Assembly: GCA_005408345.1 (NCBI GenBank) | Contig: SEMN01000020.1 | Coordinates: 1,493,501 to 1,557,500 of the forward strand | DNA from: Macquaria australasica | Taxonomy: Eukaryota > Chordata > Actinopteri > Centrarchiformes > Percichthyidae | Direction of reading: 5' to 3' | DNA length: 64,000 nucleotides | Shown: in pieces, positions 12,420-26,947 of the stretch | How the letters are laid out: each line of letters starts with the position of its first letter | Numbering within the stretch: position 1 is the stretch's first letter | Program-made: the position numbers and the translations under genes | Notes under the pieces: generated by a model | Database searches by the model: none | Told to the model about the DNA's origin: nothing | What the model saw: the letters and a program-made list of their open reading frames with translations, nothing else

Positions 12420-12710
12420 CAGTCACTCACCCAGCATGTGACAGCCGCTCAACTCCTGCGCCCCTGCCTCTCGACCCAAATATGGACACCCCAGCTGTAC
12501 TTTAGGGGTTGCCATGGCGGCGGGTGACGTGGGAGCAGATGCCACCCCATAAGGCTCTCACCTTACCCACCAGGGGGTGGCGTCTGGGGACTGGACCTTG
12601 AGTCAGACGTGGAGCGTGGAGTGGGTGTATAGGTCTGTAATTGGCTGTGCACTTGTTAAATATATTCCCCTGACACCCCAGGCACTTAGCCTAAATATAA
12701 ACTGCCAGCC
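12420..12710. promoter_or_regulatory. candidate muscle-type enhancer with CArG, E-box, MEF2 and CTCF-like sites
   Basis: This GC-richer island in AT-rich intergenic DNA contains a perfect SRF CArG box CCAAATATGG (12476-12485), an E-box CAGCTG (12492-12497), a CTCF-like word CCCACCAGGGGGTGG (12566-12580) and a perfect MEF2 match CTAAATATAA (12691-12700). It lies about 2 kb beyond the 3' end of nmrk2 and 4.2 kb upstream of the lox start codon. nmrk2 is known as a muscle-enriched gene and lox is active in mesenchyme and smooth muscle, so either could be its target. The sites are seen; enhancer activity is inferred. Confidence 0.35.
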
Positions 12711-12791
12711 AGCCACCCTCTGCTCCAGGCCAACTGCTGGCATGTTAAGACTCCCAGAAACGCATCACAAGACCCTAACCCCCCCCTCCCC

Positions 12792-12816
12792 CACACACAC
12801 ACACACACACACACAC
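12792..12816. repeat. (CA)n microsatellite
   Basis: About 12 CA units in intergenic DNA directly after a C-rich run. Confidence 0.85.
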
Positions 12817-14582
12817 CCTCCAACACACCCTCTGTGGCTCTTCCAGGTCCTTGGACAGAGCTGGCTGGTGTACAGTGTGAGGCGATCTATATGATCAGAA
12901 GAATTCAGAAAAGCCTCTAAAGACTTATAGATAATATATGTCAAATGCTCCGACTATAAATCCTTTGATGTGTTAAGTCATCATTGCCGGTCGGACACAA
13001 GTCATTTGTTTTATGGTTCAGAAGTCGTGCTGTGTAGTCAGCTACAGATACATACCCTCAACCCTCAAGGTTACCATATAATTCACTGGGGTTTTGATAT
13101 TGAAAATATCAATAAAAGTGAAAATTTACTGCTCTATGTTTTCCCTCATTTCTGTGCAGACAGTGTTGACTGAGGGTAGAGCGATGTGGGTGACTTCTGA
13201 AAGGATGTTTGACCTTCTGGATAAAATATATATTTAAAAAATAAAGCTGGCTGAGTGATTGTTAAGATAGAGATTTATTCTGCAAAGCTACAGGCTCTTT
13301 TAGAATATAGAAAGGTTACTTCATGTTACTGGATGTGTTGTTAACACAGCAGGGAAGCATAATAAGTCTTCAACCAAACAACCAGGGTTCAAAAACCTGG
13401 TTTTAGCATTCCTCTTGAGCAAGACACATGCAGTATATTCTGTGGCTGCCTCTGACCTTTCCAACAGGCTTTACAGAAGTATCAGGCCGAGATTTTCATT
13501 TTGTGCTTTGGAGGTGGACGTTGTGTCCAGACTAGTGCTCCTCATCAGTTGACAATGACCTTTTTTTCTTAGCTTATTCATTATTACAGTCAATACTGTG
13601 CTGGGATGCCTGATTTTAGCATTTCTTCTTATAAATAGTAGAAGATGTTATCCGTTTCTCTCGCAGAAAATCTGAACTTACACTGAATTTTATGTCAATT
13701 GTAGGTCATGGTTAGGCGAATTATTTTTCTATTTTATATATAAAAGTTAAAACAATAATAATTATCAAAGTTAATGTTAAAGAGAAAAAAATATCCTCTC
13801 ATGAATGGGTGGGGTGTGGCATTAAAAATCGATTTTAAAATATTATATTTAAATATAATAAATAATAAAACCCACTACTTCCTGTTGGCACACTTGCCTT
13901 CCTCAGAGTGTCTTGACACACAATACAAAAAGTGCTCCTGTTTGTTTTTATTCAAAGTTATAGATGCTCAAATGTTATTTTCATATTGATATATTTTAAA
14001 TTTTAAAATGACAGTTAAGTGGGTGAATCAAATCACCTTTATTTGTCTTTCTTTCTTCTTCTGTCCTGTAATAGTCGATCTATTGTCTTTTAGAGGAAAA
14101 CAGCCACTTTTATTGAGGCTCTAAATCTAATCTGGGTGATAAGGAGTCTTGTTCAAGCAGGATGTTATCAGTCATCCTCAATGTGCATAAATGTTTGTGA
14201 TGTGATCCTTTATGGGAACTACATGGGTGTGTGTGAAATGAGGTAAGAAAAACAGGAAACATGAAGTGGATTCAGTCGTTTCATTTAGTTGCGAGACACA
14301 AATCCTTCCTCCCAGTAGGCGTTTTTTATCCTTTCACATACAACAAGATCATAGTTGAGAGCCGTCCCTGATGTTAAACACTGGGCAGTCCAGAGGTGCC
14401 TTATCTTTTAGAAAAAAGTTACACAGGATTATACAAAACACAACGCTTCTGCTGTTAGTTCTTAATAAGTTACAGGATTAACTATTTACAAATCAGGCTA
14501 GAAGTACAGAACTGGTGTTACACTGACGCAAAATGATATTTACAAGTCTATACACAAATCCGCTGTTGTCCCCATCCTGCTG

Positions 14583-14602
14583 TAGAGAGAGAGAGAGAGA
14601 GA
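14583..14602. repeat. (GA)n microsatellite
   Basis: About 10 GA units, roughly 85 bases beyond the nmrk2 stop codon, probably inside its 3' untranslated region. Confidence 0.8.
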
Positions 14603-14683
14603 AAGTAGAGGAGTTACTTGCACCGAATGAAACAGTTATCAGTGATCTGTCAGTGAGGATATTTTAAAATCTTTCAAATTTAC

Positions 14684-16875
14684 CTATGAGCTGTTCAGCA
14701 GGGAGTTCTGAATGCTTTCATACACTTTGTTGTAGATATCTTCCTTTGATGTCATCCCGTCAAGGTAGTCTGTACAGAAAAAGGCAAATCAGAAGTGAAT
14801 GAGAGCTAATTTACATCAACAGTTAGCAGTTAAATCTTTATTTTTGTTTGATATTTTGTTTCAGTGAGGAATTGGCTCAGCATACTTATTCTGTCACAGT
14901 TGTTCTCCATCTCTTTCCTGTGTTTCAAGTACATGGGCCAAACGTGGCCATCGAACAGGTCAGGGGGGTCGGGGACTGTGTATGTCCTTGTACTGCAGAA
15001 ACATAATCAATCAGGTCATATTATAGCCTGTAATATCTCGTCTAACACTTAAGTGGAATCTGTCAAAGTCAGTCCAAGAGCTTGTTACCTTCTCCTCCTC
15101 TTGCACTCCTCATAAGGAATAGAAATGTAGAAACATTTGTCATAGACGTCAATAAGCCTGCAGTGGGGAACCGAGACTCAGATTAGTGAAAAGCGTTAGA
15201 GGTCAAGAGGCCTGTAGGTTAAATTTTAGAGCTTGTGTGGAAAAACGAATAAGAAGGCTAAGATGTAAGATGACCCACTTGTAGTTGTAGATGAGGAACC
15301 CCTCCACGATGAGAATATGGATCCCTTTATCCTCATCTTCAGGTGACAGGCTGACGCCGTGCGAGCGGGCAAACTTGACCGGGTTCTCCTGCCAGCCCTT
15401 CACAGTGTTGACCATAGCCTCCATGTCCAGGGCGGTGATCACTGATACAGAACAGGGAGAGAAAAGAGAAGAGCGGGCTTCATCACGCATGCAACAAACA
15501 CTCCTCACCAATGTGCTTTAACACACATTAGTCACGGTTAGCGAATGTCTGTAGCATTCACAGAATAGATGGTAGAATTTAACAAAGTTTAGGATTGATT
15601 GGTTACCAAACTAAAGAAATGTGCAGGAAAGAAAAAGTACATTACTGCATGGTTTTCCTATGCGAAATCCATTCTTACCATCCCACTGTCTAAAGCCGTC
15701 CTCCCCGACTTCTATTTGATCGGGTTTCTGAAATAACAGTCACCAATAAAACATTGCTGCAACCTAGTAACCAGTTGGAACTGATCACACCTGGACAGGA
15801 CAAGTCAAGGACTCGTCTCCACCAAAAGTAGCGTACGGTGACATTTTTGTGTGCGGTTAAAATGTTTTCCCCAATTTTGCACTTGCGAAATATCGGTTGT
15901 AATACCTTAGGATACAGCTTTCTCTTAATAACTTGTTTTTAAATATTTAAATATTAACTATGCTGGTAACGTTCGCTGTTGCCTCATTTGAGGAAGATGG
16001 AACTTCGAGCTCGTATAGCAAACTGTCTCGGACTCCTTTTGTTTTAAGTTAAAATCTGCATGTTCTTGCGATTCGGAAATTGCGATTACAATTTTTTTGC
16101 GGTTGTGTGGCCCTAGACAACACCCCTGATGTATTGCTGTAGCAGTAAAACATATGATATGAGGTGAAAGAAATGACATCAAGCCACTCTTATTTTAAAA
16201 ACACTTGGTGATCGGTGGTCAATCAACCTTTACTGGCCCTGAATGCAACACGAAAAGATGGATGTGATAGAGCTAAAATCTTGCGGCTTCTTTTAAGCCA
16301 AATGAGATTCATTATCATGCAAAAAAGTTGGTTGCAGTAATTGCAACATGATTGGACAAAGTTTGACTTTAAGTGGGGACGCTCAGTCCTTTCATTGGCT
16401 GTCCAGGAGACAATCAGCCAGATGTATTACTAGGCTACTGAGATGACAGGACATCTGCAGGTCAGACTAGTGGGATATATCTGAGCACAAAATGTCCTCA
16501 AGGGCAAATTTAACGTAACAAATGCAATATATCAAAAATAATACTTACATTAACTCAACATGAATACATTAAATTTGTTACTGTAGCTTTAAACTGAACA
16601 TACAGTGATTTAAATGTCAAAAGCTCAAAAGAAAAGTGACTTTAATTTATTTTACCTTGAAAAAGTCATCCTGATGCACCACACAACAGTTGGGTAATGT
16701 CTTTAGTAGTCTATTTGTCAATGTGGTCTTCCCACCGTTGGTCACTCTGAAATTAAGATACATTTCATGCCACACAGATGAGTTACACTCTAGGATTCTG
16801 CAAAATTTAATTGCTAGGCAAACTGGTAAATACTTTAAATGAGACTTACCCTCCAATGCCAATGATGAACTTCAT
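14684..16875 (-). CDS. nmrk2: nicotinamide riboside kinase 2, complete, 7 exons
   Basis: Phosphorylates nicotinamide riboside to NMN in the cytosol, a salvage step toward NAD. Exons (minus): 16875-16850, 16746-16656, 15727-15679, 15441-15279, 15157-15089, 14992-14886, 14769-14684. All phases agree and give 196 residues. The N-terminus MKFIIGIGGVTNGGKTTLTN is the P-loop (Walker A, K15-T16). Later come PNCCVVHQDDFFK, GEDGFRQWDVITALDMEAM, EGFLIYNYKLIDVYD, PYEECKRRRSTRTYTVPDP and FDGHVWPMYLKHRKEM, and the end is IQNSLLNSS. These match NMRK2 more closely than NMRK1, though the protein lacks the longer tail of human NMRK2 (230 aa) and is near NMRK1 in length. It sits next to atcay on the same strand, the same neighbour as in human 19p13.3. 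Confidence 0.9.
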
Positions 16876-17029
16876 TTTCTCTTCTGTGTGTTGGTCACCT
16901 CTGGAATTCAGTAAATAAAAGAAGGGAACCCAGCCAAAACAAACAGTCTACCAAAGGCTAAAAACCTTTCCTTCTCCTCTGCCACAGATGTTCCCCCCTT
17001 TTACTACTTCATTGATAGACAATCTCTTT

Positions 17030-17090
17030 GCCGGGCATATAAAGGATTTAGCTGCAGCGTCACAGCCTCTCAAACCAATTGGCCCCTTTT
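17030..17090 (-). promoter_or_regulatory. candidate nmrk2 promoter elements
   Basis: About 160-210 bases upstream of the nmrk2 start codon the minus strand reads CCTTTATATG (17045-17036), a near-CArG or TATA-like word, with a palindromic CCAATTGG (17075-17082) 30 bases further upstream. The spacing fits a CCAAT box followed by a TATA/CArG element. A 5' leader intron may intervene, so this is tentative. Confidence 0.25.
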
Positions 17091-17149
17091 CCTGTAGCCA
17101 ATAAGCCGCTTTACAGCCGCGCAGCACCAATGTGAGGAGGAGGACTTAG

Positions 17150-20100
17150 GAGCACAAATTTTCCACCTGCTTTCAGGGGTCAGTGAACCAAATGCATGAC
17201 AAATCCCACACCAAACAGAGCTGTAGAAAGATAATAGAGAAATGGTGATGGGGCTAAGCTGTGAAACACAACATTAATTCTCCCTTTGGAAAGAGCCACA
17301 GTCACATGTCACATTCTCAGACAGAGAGCTACTGTAGACTGGTGATGCTGAGAGTTTAGAGCTTGTAAAATCTTTATTTATTCTTAATTTGAGATCAATT
17401 TGATTTAAAATACTAGACTAAACAGTAGGTTTGTTTGATTTAAGTGCAGATGGAGTTTTTGTCTTACAAAATGAACTGTATGGAGAGAAGGCAAGGGCTG
17501 CAAATTGTACAATCATTAAAATTTACTTTAATACATGCCAGAGTATAAAAGTCACATCCTGTTACTGAAACATCTGTATCACAGCTCAGAGAAAACCCCC
17601 ATTATTTGGGTTTTTAGAGGGAAACGTTTCCATACTTAGACAGCTCCGGGTGGGTGAAAATCAGAGGCACTATATTTAGTTGACTGTTGTGTGTCTGCCT
17701 GCTGCGTCACACATATTTCTGATGCAACTAGCTGGAGATCATAGCTGCCAGCCATGTGACCACAGTGTCTCGAGTCACGGCTATAAGTCTGATAACACAG
17801 GTCTATTTCTTTGAACTTAAGTGCCCACTGCTTATCAGCTGTGTTTGTTACACACCACAGGTGAACTTTGAGTCCCACTTATCAGAGCACATGGTTTCAA
17901 GGTTTCATGTTTCACTTCCATGACAATCCTGAAGGAAAAGTGATGCCTGTTGACACCATGTGATGATAATATTTCTTTTACCTCTCACATCAACGTGATG
18001 TTGATGTGTTGTAGTATTCTGATGTTAGTGAACAGAAGCTGTTTGGGATTCCCATATAGGCTAAGACATTCTGTAGGGCACTAAATCATGTGAAACATGT
18101 AGCGCACATGCTTTTTCCTTCTTAGACTCAGAAGACAGACAGACCTTTACTTGACCAGCTGTTTGCTGAATAATTACTTTTCTGTCACAGTTAGAATTTG
18201 ACCGTAATATTCCCTCTTTAAGATTGTGCCCAGGTCCTTGTGCAAGATTCACAATATTTTTTCGATGCGATGTGATTTTCTTAGTTTATGCATGCAATGC
18301 ATTTGTAATTTAGCCAATAAAACCACAGCATTACAGCCGGACTTAATTACACTTAATTACACACTGTGAAAGACTTTCATAATGCCCTTGCAACATTATT
18401 AATCACATCTTGACAGAACCATATGATCTCAGTGAAACAATATGACAGTATGAAAACAGCATAGTTAAGAAATGTAACATGTAACTCGTAATGTGAAAAA
18501 CAAACATATACACCCACCTCACCCACCTGGGGGTGGGGCATTTCTCACTGCTTCCAGTCTTTATGCTAAGCTAAGCTAATAGCCTTCTGGCTCTAGCACT
18601 ATACTTAATGCAAAGGAATGAAAGTGGAATGGAGCTTCTCAATTCTCAGCAAGAAAGCAAATGTGCCTATTTCCCAAAATGTCGAACTATTCCTTTAAAT
18701 TTAAATAGTTAACCTTTTAATCAATATTTTCTTGGTTTAATCTGTTTTCAATTTAAACGTTCATGCTGAAATATTAATTATATATTAGTACAGACCAAGA
18801 GACATAAGAAGTAATGTAATTTCACTGAACAACATTCTCTTTTTCATGTATGAACCAAGGAATGATTAATTGTGACTGAATTTGCATAATAGACTATAAA
18901 GGTGAATGGTAAAAGTGTTGAGTGACATGCAGGAGAGAGTGCAGTTTATTATGGGTTATGCATTGCGTTAATACCTTGTGATCACAGTTGCATATAAAAA
19001 TAAGGAAAGGTCACTTGAAGAGTATTGTGTCCAAATGACCCTTATGAAGAACGGCACAGGAGTGTCAGGTGACACAAAGACCATCAGCTGACTTAACCAA
19101 CACACTCATAAATCATAATTATGCCCCTTAATAACTCATCAGAAACTATCTGTCAAAAACATTATGGACCAAACTGGAACACATTTAAAGGCAATAAAAA
19201 AGATGAAAATATAAGCTGATACCCAACAGGCACCTATTGTGTATCAGAAGTCAAGGTTGGATATAAGAGGTGACAAATCATGGCATGACCAAAGCTTGTT
19301 TTAGTTCACCCATTTATTTATTTATTTTTTACAAACAGTAAATGGCGCATTTTCATAAATAACACTTTTAGCAATTAATTTGACTGTCTTTTTAAATATA
19401 TTTCATTTGATTTGTAACAATGTATGCTTTCCGTCTTGTAAAAGTTCCTTTTGAAACATGATGGCAAATTACTTAAAAATGGACAAAAACAAATGTAACA
19501 GAGACAGAAGGATATAAACAAGCATGCCACCTGCATATCAAACTCTGGAAAACTTGAAAACTGTAACACATGTTTGCATCAGTAACATCTATTGTAGGTC
19601 TAAGCAGAACAATATCATTGCACATACTTTTTCAGTAAACAGCCATGAAACCAAACAATACCCATGCCATTCATATCAAAAATCAAATATCTGTGCAAAC
19701 ACCTTTCTCAAAAATATATACACAAGTATGTACACGTTGAAACGGACAATATTCCCGGCTCTGTTGGAAGATGCTTGAGTGTTCATCCAAGTCCTTAATT
19801 TTTCATTTATATAGTTGAGGTCATGCTGTAGATAAAGCTAAACTTGACATGCATGGAGCAGATACTTTTTGATTTAGCTATATCTTGTACTGCTTTGGTG
19901 TAATGTTAACTTGTAGTTAGAAGCAAGCATTTCACTGAAGACAATGTTTCTGAAAAATGATTGTCTTGCAGCTAATGGATCCAGTCACGAGATTTAATCC
20001 TGTGCAAGAAGCGTGCGATGGTGGTCTAGGCTGGCTCCCATTTTAATGAATGAATGTTCCCCATTGGTTCTTCAATTTAAAGCTCTGTAATGCAAATACA

Positions 20101-21990
20101 GACAGTTTAATTCTCTTTCTTTCTCTGCCACCTTTATCCTGACAGTCTGAAAGATATCAACTGACATTTGTGCATCTCTACAAATACAACATTTCTAATA
20201 TAATCCTGAAATTTGTCAGCAGGCATGCACTAAATCTAAACTAAATCCAACTTGACACGTATCAGGTTTGCCTATTTATTTTCCCCCTGCTTCCTTGCTT
20301 GGCATTTGGTTAGGAGATGGTGCCTGTGTCCATTCCTGGGATGTCGGCCAGTCCTCCGGCTGATAGCTCCTTTGATATATGGAGGCTGATAGGAACAGTC
20401 AGCAGTACAGGACAGCACAGAAGGTGGGGAAGTTTCTAAAATAACCCTCCTTCCCCACCCTAACACACTCCGACCTGCTGTCGTGGGTATTTCCCTCAAT
20501 TTCAGGACAGGCTGTGTGACGCGGATCAATTTGCCAGACCTCGGTTGTACGACCCATTAAAAATAGAATCGATTGGTTGTGTGCAGGCAGGTTTAAAGAG
20601 ATGAGCAGCTGTGCCTTATGTAACATGAGGTACGGAAGAAATATGATGTTTGGGGATCAGCTAACACTAACAGCTAACACACACGCAGTCTCAATTTAAA
20701 GAACTGAAACATGACTTGGCAAAAGAGAAAATGAGCTGGACTTGATGTTTGACAGTAATCATTCATGCAGCACTATACTTTGTGCTTCAGACTTTGGTCC
20801 AGTGCTCTCAGAGAAGGACAAGTCCGGGAGGAAACACATTCTTTACTTTTAATACTTGTTATTTATGTGCAAGGGCAACATTTTGAGGCAATTTGCATCG
20901 TCATCAGAGTAAAAACATGAAAGTGATTGTAATTAAAGAAACAGGCATATGCTTCAGTTTCCTCCTAACTATCCATGAATGAGATGTACTTTGAGTTAGA
21001 CTTCTATTCTACAGATTTGATTGATTTGTGACTACGATTATTTTCAATATCAATTAATCTCCTGATTACTATATATAAAACGTAAGAAAAATGCCTTTAT
21101 AATATCAGAGTTTTGTTTTGTCCAACCAACAAATATTTAATTTACTATAAGACAAAGAAAATGACTAATCATTGCAACTCTATGACAAAAAAAACTTAAT
21201 GAGCTGTACATCTTTTTACTGTAAGAGAAGATTTGAGTTTTAAGTTACTGTGATCTGAGTCATCCTCTCGTTCTTTCTGCTTGTGGTCTCATCAGAATCA
21301 GTATGATACTGTAAATTGGATCTCGGTGCCCCTGATCTGAGAGCTGACCCTTTTGACCTTTGGTCAGTGACCCAACACTCCAGACAGGCCATCGTCCAGC
21401 ATTTGGGTGATTTACTGTATCAAGTCTCTTTTGGGCACATAAGCATGTGTATGTGCGCAGAAGAGAACATTTCCCTGTATGTCAGAGATTAGTTACAGTG
21501 GGCTGACATTACAAACGAGTCTGGATGAAGCTGATGGAAAGGTACTTAAGTCATGAGAACCCTTACCTTAATGTCAGATGTCACGGCCAACCTCTGCTAT
21601 GACTGACTTTGGCCTGGAAATGACAGATTAAAGTTAAGCTATAAGTAAATATAAATATTTTGCTTGGTCATCCCATATTAGGCTGTGCTTTCTGTTGCCA
21701 ACAAACAACCACATGGCTTCAAGCAGCCAGAAGTAAACGCACAGATTGATTTGATTTACACAGTCACATTTTCTTCATACTAATGGAAGGAGCTGCTTTA
21801 TTTCAGTGTCTTATCTGACTAAATTAAATAACTGAACAATTAAAGTGTAAGTGAAAGTGAAATGGTTTCAGACTTCTAGCAGCCACCAGTTTTAAATAAG
21901 AGAATAAAACGTCTGAACGTTTTCCATGTTGTAGTGCTGTAGCAGAAAAGCATTTTATTTATCCAAAAATGGCACTGGACAGTATGTACT
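17150..21990. other. intergenic region between nmrk2 and atcay
   Basis: AT-rich DNA with no coding exon that I could support; the open frames present are 60-85 codons, lack splice context and read as noise. It contains the repeat at 18500-18720. The rest shows no recognisable feature. Confidence 0.4.
18500..18720. repeat. teleost interspersed repeat (ATGCTAAGCTAAGCTAA family)
   Basis: Contains CCAGTCTTTATGCTAAGCTAAGCTAA and ends AATGTCGAACTATTCCTTTAAAT, a combination I recognise from many fish genomes. No coding capacity. Edges are approximate. Confidence 0.5.
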
Positions 21991-22001
21991 GCAAAATGAC
22001 G

Positions 22002-25000
22002 TCACCTTTCTTTAGGCAGTGTTGAGTTTGTCTGCTGCTGCTCTTGGTCAAGTCTGTAAGTGAGACAGGCAAATCTTAATAATACTACTTAGACGCAGGA
22101 ATAAGAGTATGCATTAAAACTATTTTTAGCATAAAATCACATGAAAATCTACTGCTCACCTTTCCCTTTGCGCTCTTAATTTCCCGTCATCATACCTTTA
22201 AAAAATGAGAATAGAAATCATCAACATACAATACTTCTCACCAGTGGTACAAAGATGCTAACAGTCCACTACAGTATGCTATTGCAAATCATATGTAGAA
22301 AATTAGCTTCCCATAGCCTCACTCACTCAGCTAAAGCTATTGAATTCCAAAGTTCAGCCACCAAAAGTTTGTTTAAAAATCAATATGAATACCAATATGA
22401 GTTTTTACTGCCAACATATTGCACCCACAGCTGTCCAAGCACATCAAAATAAACAGTCACAAATATACATTTCAGGCTCAAGTTTAGTTCGATCACTGTA
22501 CCATGAGCATTCTTTCAAGGTCTTATTACTTTAGGCATGAAATAGATAACATAAGCTGTGATAGACATATGCAGTGTCCCAACAGTGACCCTTGGTGGCT
22601 CAGAGTACTTACTGCAGCACACACTCTGGGATCTGCACGTGCTCCATGGGGATGATCTGGCTGAGTTCCTCCAGGGTGTGAACGTAACGGATCTTATCCA
22701 TGAACTTCACACTGCAGAAAACATCAACAACTTGCAAAATATTGTCACAAACGATCCTGTCTGAAAACGTATATCTGTATCGGTGTCATCAAGGCCAGGC
22801 CTTGTAGCACAGCTCTCACTCTATGATTATGTAACAGCTATACTTTTATGGTTTTGTGATGATCTGAATGAGCTACTGCGTCACAACTCCGTAATTTATC
22901 TTCTCTCTGTTTATTAGATTTGTTTAGAGAAGAGGTTCTCAGCCACTTTGCAACTCAAAGGACAGACTGATGGACACTGAATGTATCCTCACCTGATGAA
23001 AGGTCTTGAGATGGCCAGCACGGTCCGGATGAACCACGTTGGGTGAGCGATGATGAGACACTTTAGATTCTTCCTCAGTCTGCAGGAGACAGACAGATTT
23101 AAAGTGTTTGTGATGCTCTCCTCCTTCTCATCATCATTTTAATCATAATAAATTTAAATTGTAGCATCGTTTATCTTTATCCTTAGCAATAATTTTACAT
23201 TCATGACTATATTGTCATTCCCATCACATTTGCCCAAACTGTTCTGATATGTCGTCTCTCTTACTTCCTGTCAATCATCTGGTAGCATCTCTTCAGCCAG
23301 CTGATGCCGGGCATCTTCCTGCGAGGAGTTGCTCCGTTCAGGTAAACAATCATGTAATCTTCTGCCACCAGCAGCTCCAGGCTGCTCACAACGTACCTGA
23401 GGACCAAACAAACAAGCTCAGATCTGACTCAGGCTGTACAGAGACATATAAGATGAAAACACTTTACTTGAAATAACTGGATCCGACCCAGATTTGTGCT
23501 TCACAATGTAAAATCCTTGAAGCCAAAATGAGTGTTGTTCAACTTATTCATCTTTCATTTCTAGCATTTAATGTTAATAATCATTTCAAACATGATTTGA
23601 CATGCATATTCCATAGAAACATTTTCTCCAGTCATGTCCTGTGATCAATTATACAGCGAAAAAAGAAGCAAGTAGAATAGTAATGTTATGAAAAGGCTCA
23701 TAGTACAGCATGCTACTGTGAAAGAGTCCCTTAAGAGACCAGACTGGATCTTACAGGAAGAGATTCTCCATGATGTATGTGTAGTCCTCACAGCCGCTGT
23801 CAGGAAGGTAGCAGGCTGCAAACACGATGATGGCATTCAGACCCTCACCATAATAACCTGAAAGAGGAGGGAGACACACATTCAGTACGTTGCATTGCAG
23901 TGGTATGACACTGGCAATTTGTTTCATTGACTGCATTATCATGGGATTCTGAAAAACTATTATTTGAATGTTATATTTATCAATTGCTTGCATATGCTTT
24001 ATCACTTTGAAAGTAGCCTCACAACTTTTCTTTTTTTAATATTTGCTTTCATTAATGGCTTTAGCCTGTAATTAAAATTGCTGTGTGTGCTTTCTGCTTG
24101 CTTGTCGTGAGTGGGTGGTTGTGGATTGGGTCTGGTTAACGTCATTAAAGTAATACATTTTTAGTACATGAGTTTCCCTTGTGCATGAAATAAGCCCGTA
24201 TAAATAAGTTTGCTATGCATTTAATTTTTTCCTTTATGAGTTCTAATGTCTCTTGATGGTCTGAATGCTGTTTCAGGCTTTTTCACCGTTATAAGATTAC
24301 AACAATCCAGGTGAAAACACTAACCTGCAATAACTGGTATGATATTTAGCAAGTACAAAAAGAGTTTGCACGCCAAAATCTATCCGAATGCTCTTTTCAT
24401 TTAATTCAAAGGTTTCAGTGGTATGCCTTCTTCAGAGTGGAATAGTCACATAGCTTTAGTATTGAGTTTTTTCAACCTGTCACCAACGAGTTTCAATCAA
24501 TTCAGGAGTATCAAGTGGCTAAGTGTGCCTCACGTAAGATAGGAGTCATCGGAGTTTGCTACTGAAAATATCATTCCCAATATTAAATCCCCGAAGTGCA
24601 CCAAGTAAAGAAGAGTACACACATATTCACAGAGTGCAATACAATTCAACAGCACCACAAACTATATCCTCTAAAATAACCGTACAGTTGAATCAATTTT
24701 CAACAAAACTGAACTTTATAAACTTCATGAAGGGAGGATTTGCTGCAGGACTGTTGAATTAGACTGTATTAGTTTTACATAGATGTACCTAATAAACTGG
24801 CAACTGAGAGTATGTGCCTATACAACTCCTATCCATGCACATACCTTGTTGGATTCGACTATAATTACATGCACCCCTGCTCCCTTTAGTTGAGTGCAAT
24901 GTTTTTTAATTCCAAAACCGAACTATCACCAACTTTGATCTAAAACTTCCCACACATAGACACTCCAGTATTTAAATAAAAGTACACACGCACACACTCT

Positions 25001-26866
25001 TCTTACTAACCTCCATGTGTGACCACCCTCAGGTACGGCCTGATGACCTGCATGTCAATCCGCTGCTCCTGGTCACCGATGATCACTGTTCGCCACAGAC
25101 GACCAGATGAGTCTCGCTCCTCTTCACTTTCACCTGGAAGACGCTTGGCAGTGGCCACAGGAGTGTCATCTAGACATAAGGTGACACAAAAAAGTTGGTG
25201 GTCAGATCCTTCCCCACTTGCCTTAACATTTTTGAAACTGTCTGCTAGAAAACATGATTCACAGCTTGTGACACTTTCTAGAAATACATTTCTTGTCTTG
25301 GCCAAGCAGAATATAACTTGGAAATGTCAAACATTGTGAAAACATTAAATGCTATGAAAAAGTAAAGTAAAAAGTTGTGAAAATTCAACTTTGACCATGA
25401 TTCTCGACACATAATCTGTGAATTTTTGCACAGCTCCCAAAATATTATTCTCAGATTTGAAAAGACTTTTATGTCACCATAGACTGTACTTACAGGTTGT
25501 GGACAAAATAGAAGGAACACCTGACAATATTTAGCAATCCAATACACAATAGCCCAGCAATAAGTACTGCTTTTGTGAAGGTTAAAATACTTTGGCTTTG
25601 GTTACTTTGGCTTTGGTTATTGTTGGCTGTGGAAGATAAGTATTTACTTACTCTATGAGACTATTATTAGTGGCATCGTTGTACTGTATCAGTGATGGAA
25701 ACACAGAAGACAAAGCAGTGATGGAAATATTTCCTTAAGAATGAAAAACATTCAGCTGATCTAAAGAGAACAATCTGACAGAATTTTGAGAATTAAGAAA
25801 AGCAGCCATGACGTTCTAGTCATGCTGAGATTAGGGCATTCAGTGTTTGTCCTTTTTGTTGTATTTGACAGTTGGCAGCAATTTGTGACTGGGCAGGCAA
25901 AGAGAGATAATGTATGACGTCTGAGGCAGGACTCAAACCAAGGACACTGCAGGTAATATTATTTGCTTGTCATATAAATTCAAACATGTATCCCTTTACC
26001 TTTAAAAAAAATCAGTACCTTCCTCAGTACTGGCCATCTAAATGTTTCTAAATCTGTCAATATCATTTGACCTCTGTCTGACCTTCCCACTCCAGCTCGT
26101 TGCCATTGTTGATGAACTCCAGCGAGTCCGTCTCATCAGGAGTCTCGATGTCGTCTACGTTGATGTCCAGGTCGTCGGGCGTTTCCAGGAAGTCATCAGA
26201 GAGCACCGAGCCTTCGCTCTGATCCAGGGAGAGGTTCATGTCGGGGGCGACCAGAGTGCGACGCTTACGCTGGGCCATAGTCTCGCCCACATTTAGAGTG
26301 GTGGGGGGATCTGGACAGGTGGGTCAGGAAAGTTTAGATACTGAATATAGTAAAAAAAAAAATATATTTAATGCTGCGTATTTATTCCACTTACTGGTTC
26401 TGTTGTCAGTGAGGCCACATGATGAATCAATGTCTCCATCTTCTGGTAGTGGCCTGAATATACAGCATAATTACAATGACTATAAATCAAAAATGAAATG
26501 ACATTGACATACATAGGAATTATAGCTTCTCTTTGGCCTATTGTTTTCCTGCTACCAAGTTAATCATTGTTTTGGTCTTTTTTATAATTGCTAGTTATAA
26601 GCATTAACATTTAAAATAAATTGCTATGATAAAAAACTGAAATAAACTACAAATTATGAGCAGTTGTTCGTAGCACTCACACTCTTAGCCTTTTGTCTTT
26701 GGAGTGTCTCTATTGTGATTTAACTACAGTGTGCCCTTGGAAACAATATGTGTTGTTTGAGAGAGCAACACCAGTAATTACCAACTCCCCTCTGACAGTA
26801 TAATAAGACAGCTGAACCCTCAGAGCTGGGGGACAAGAAGGCTAAATTACAGTAGATGGCACTCGT

Positions 26867-26947
<81 letters not shown>

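Noticed and set aside
13370..13480. GGGTTCAAAAACCTGG box-B-like word and adjacent sequence
   Set aside because: Could be the tail of a tRNA-derived SINE, but no matching A box or known SINE body was recognised.
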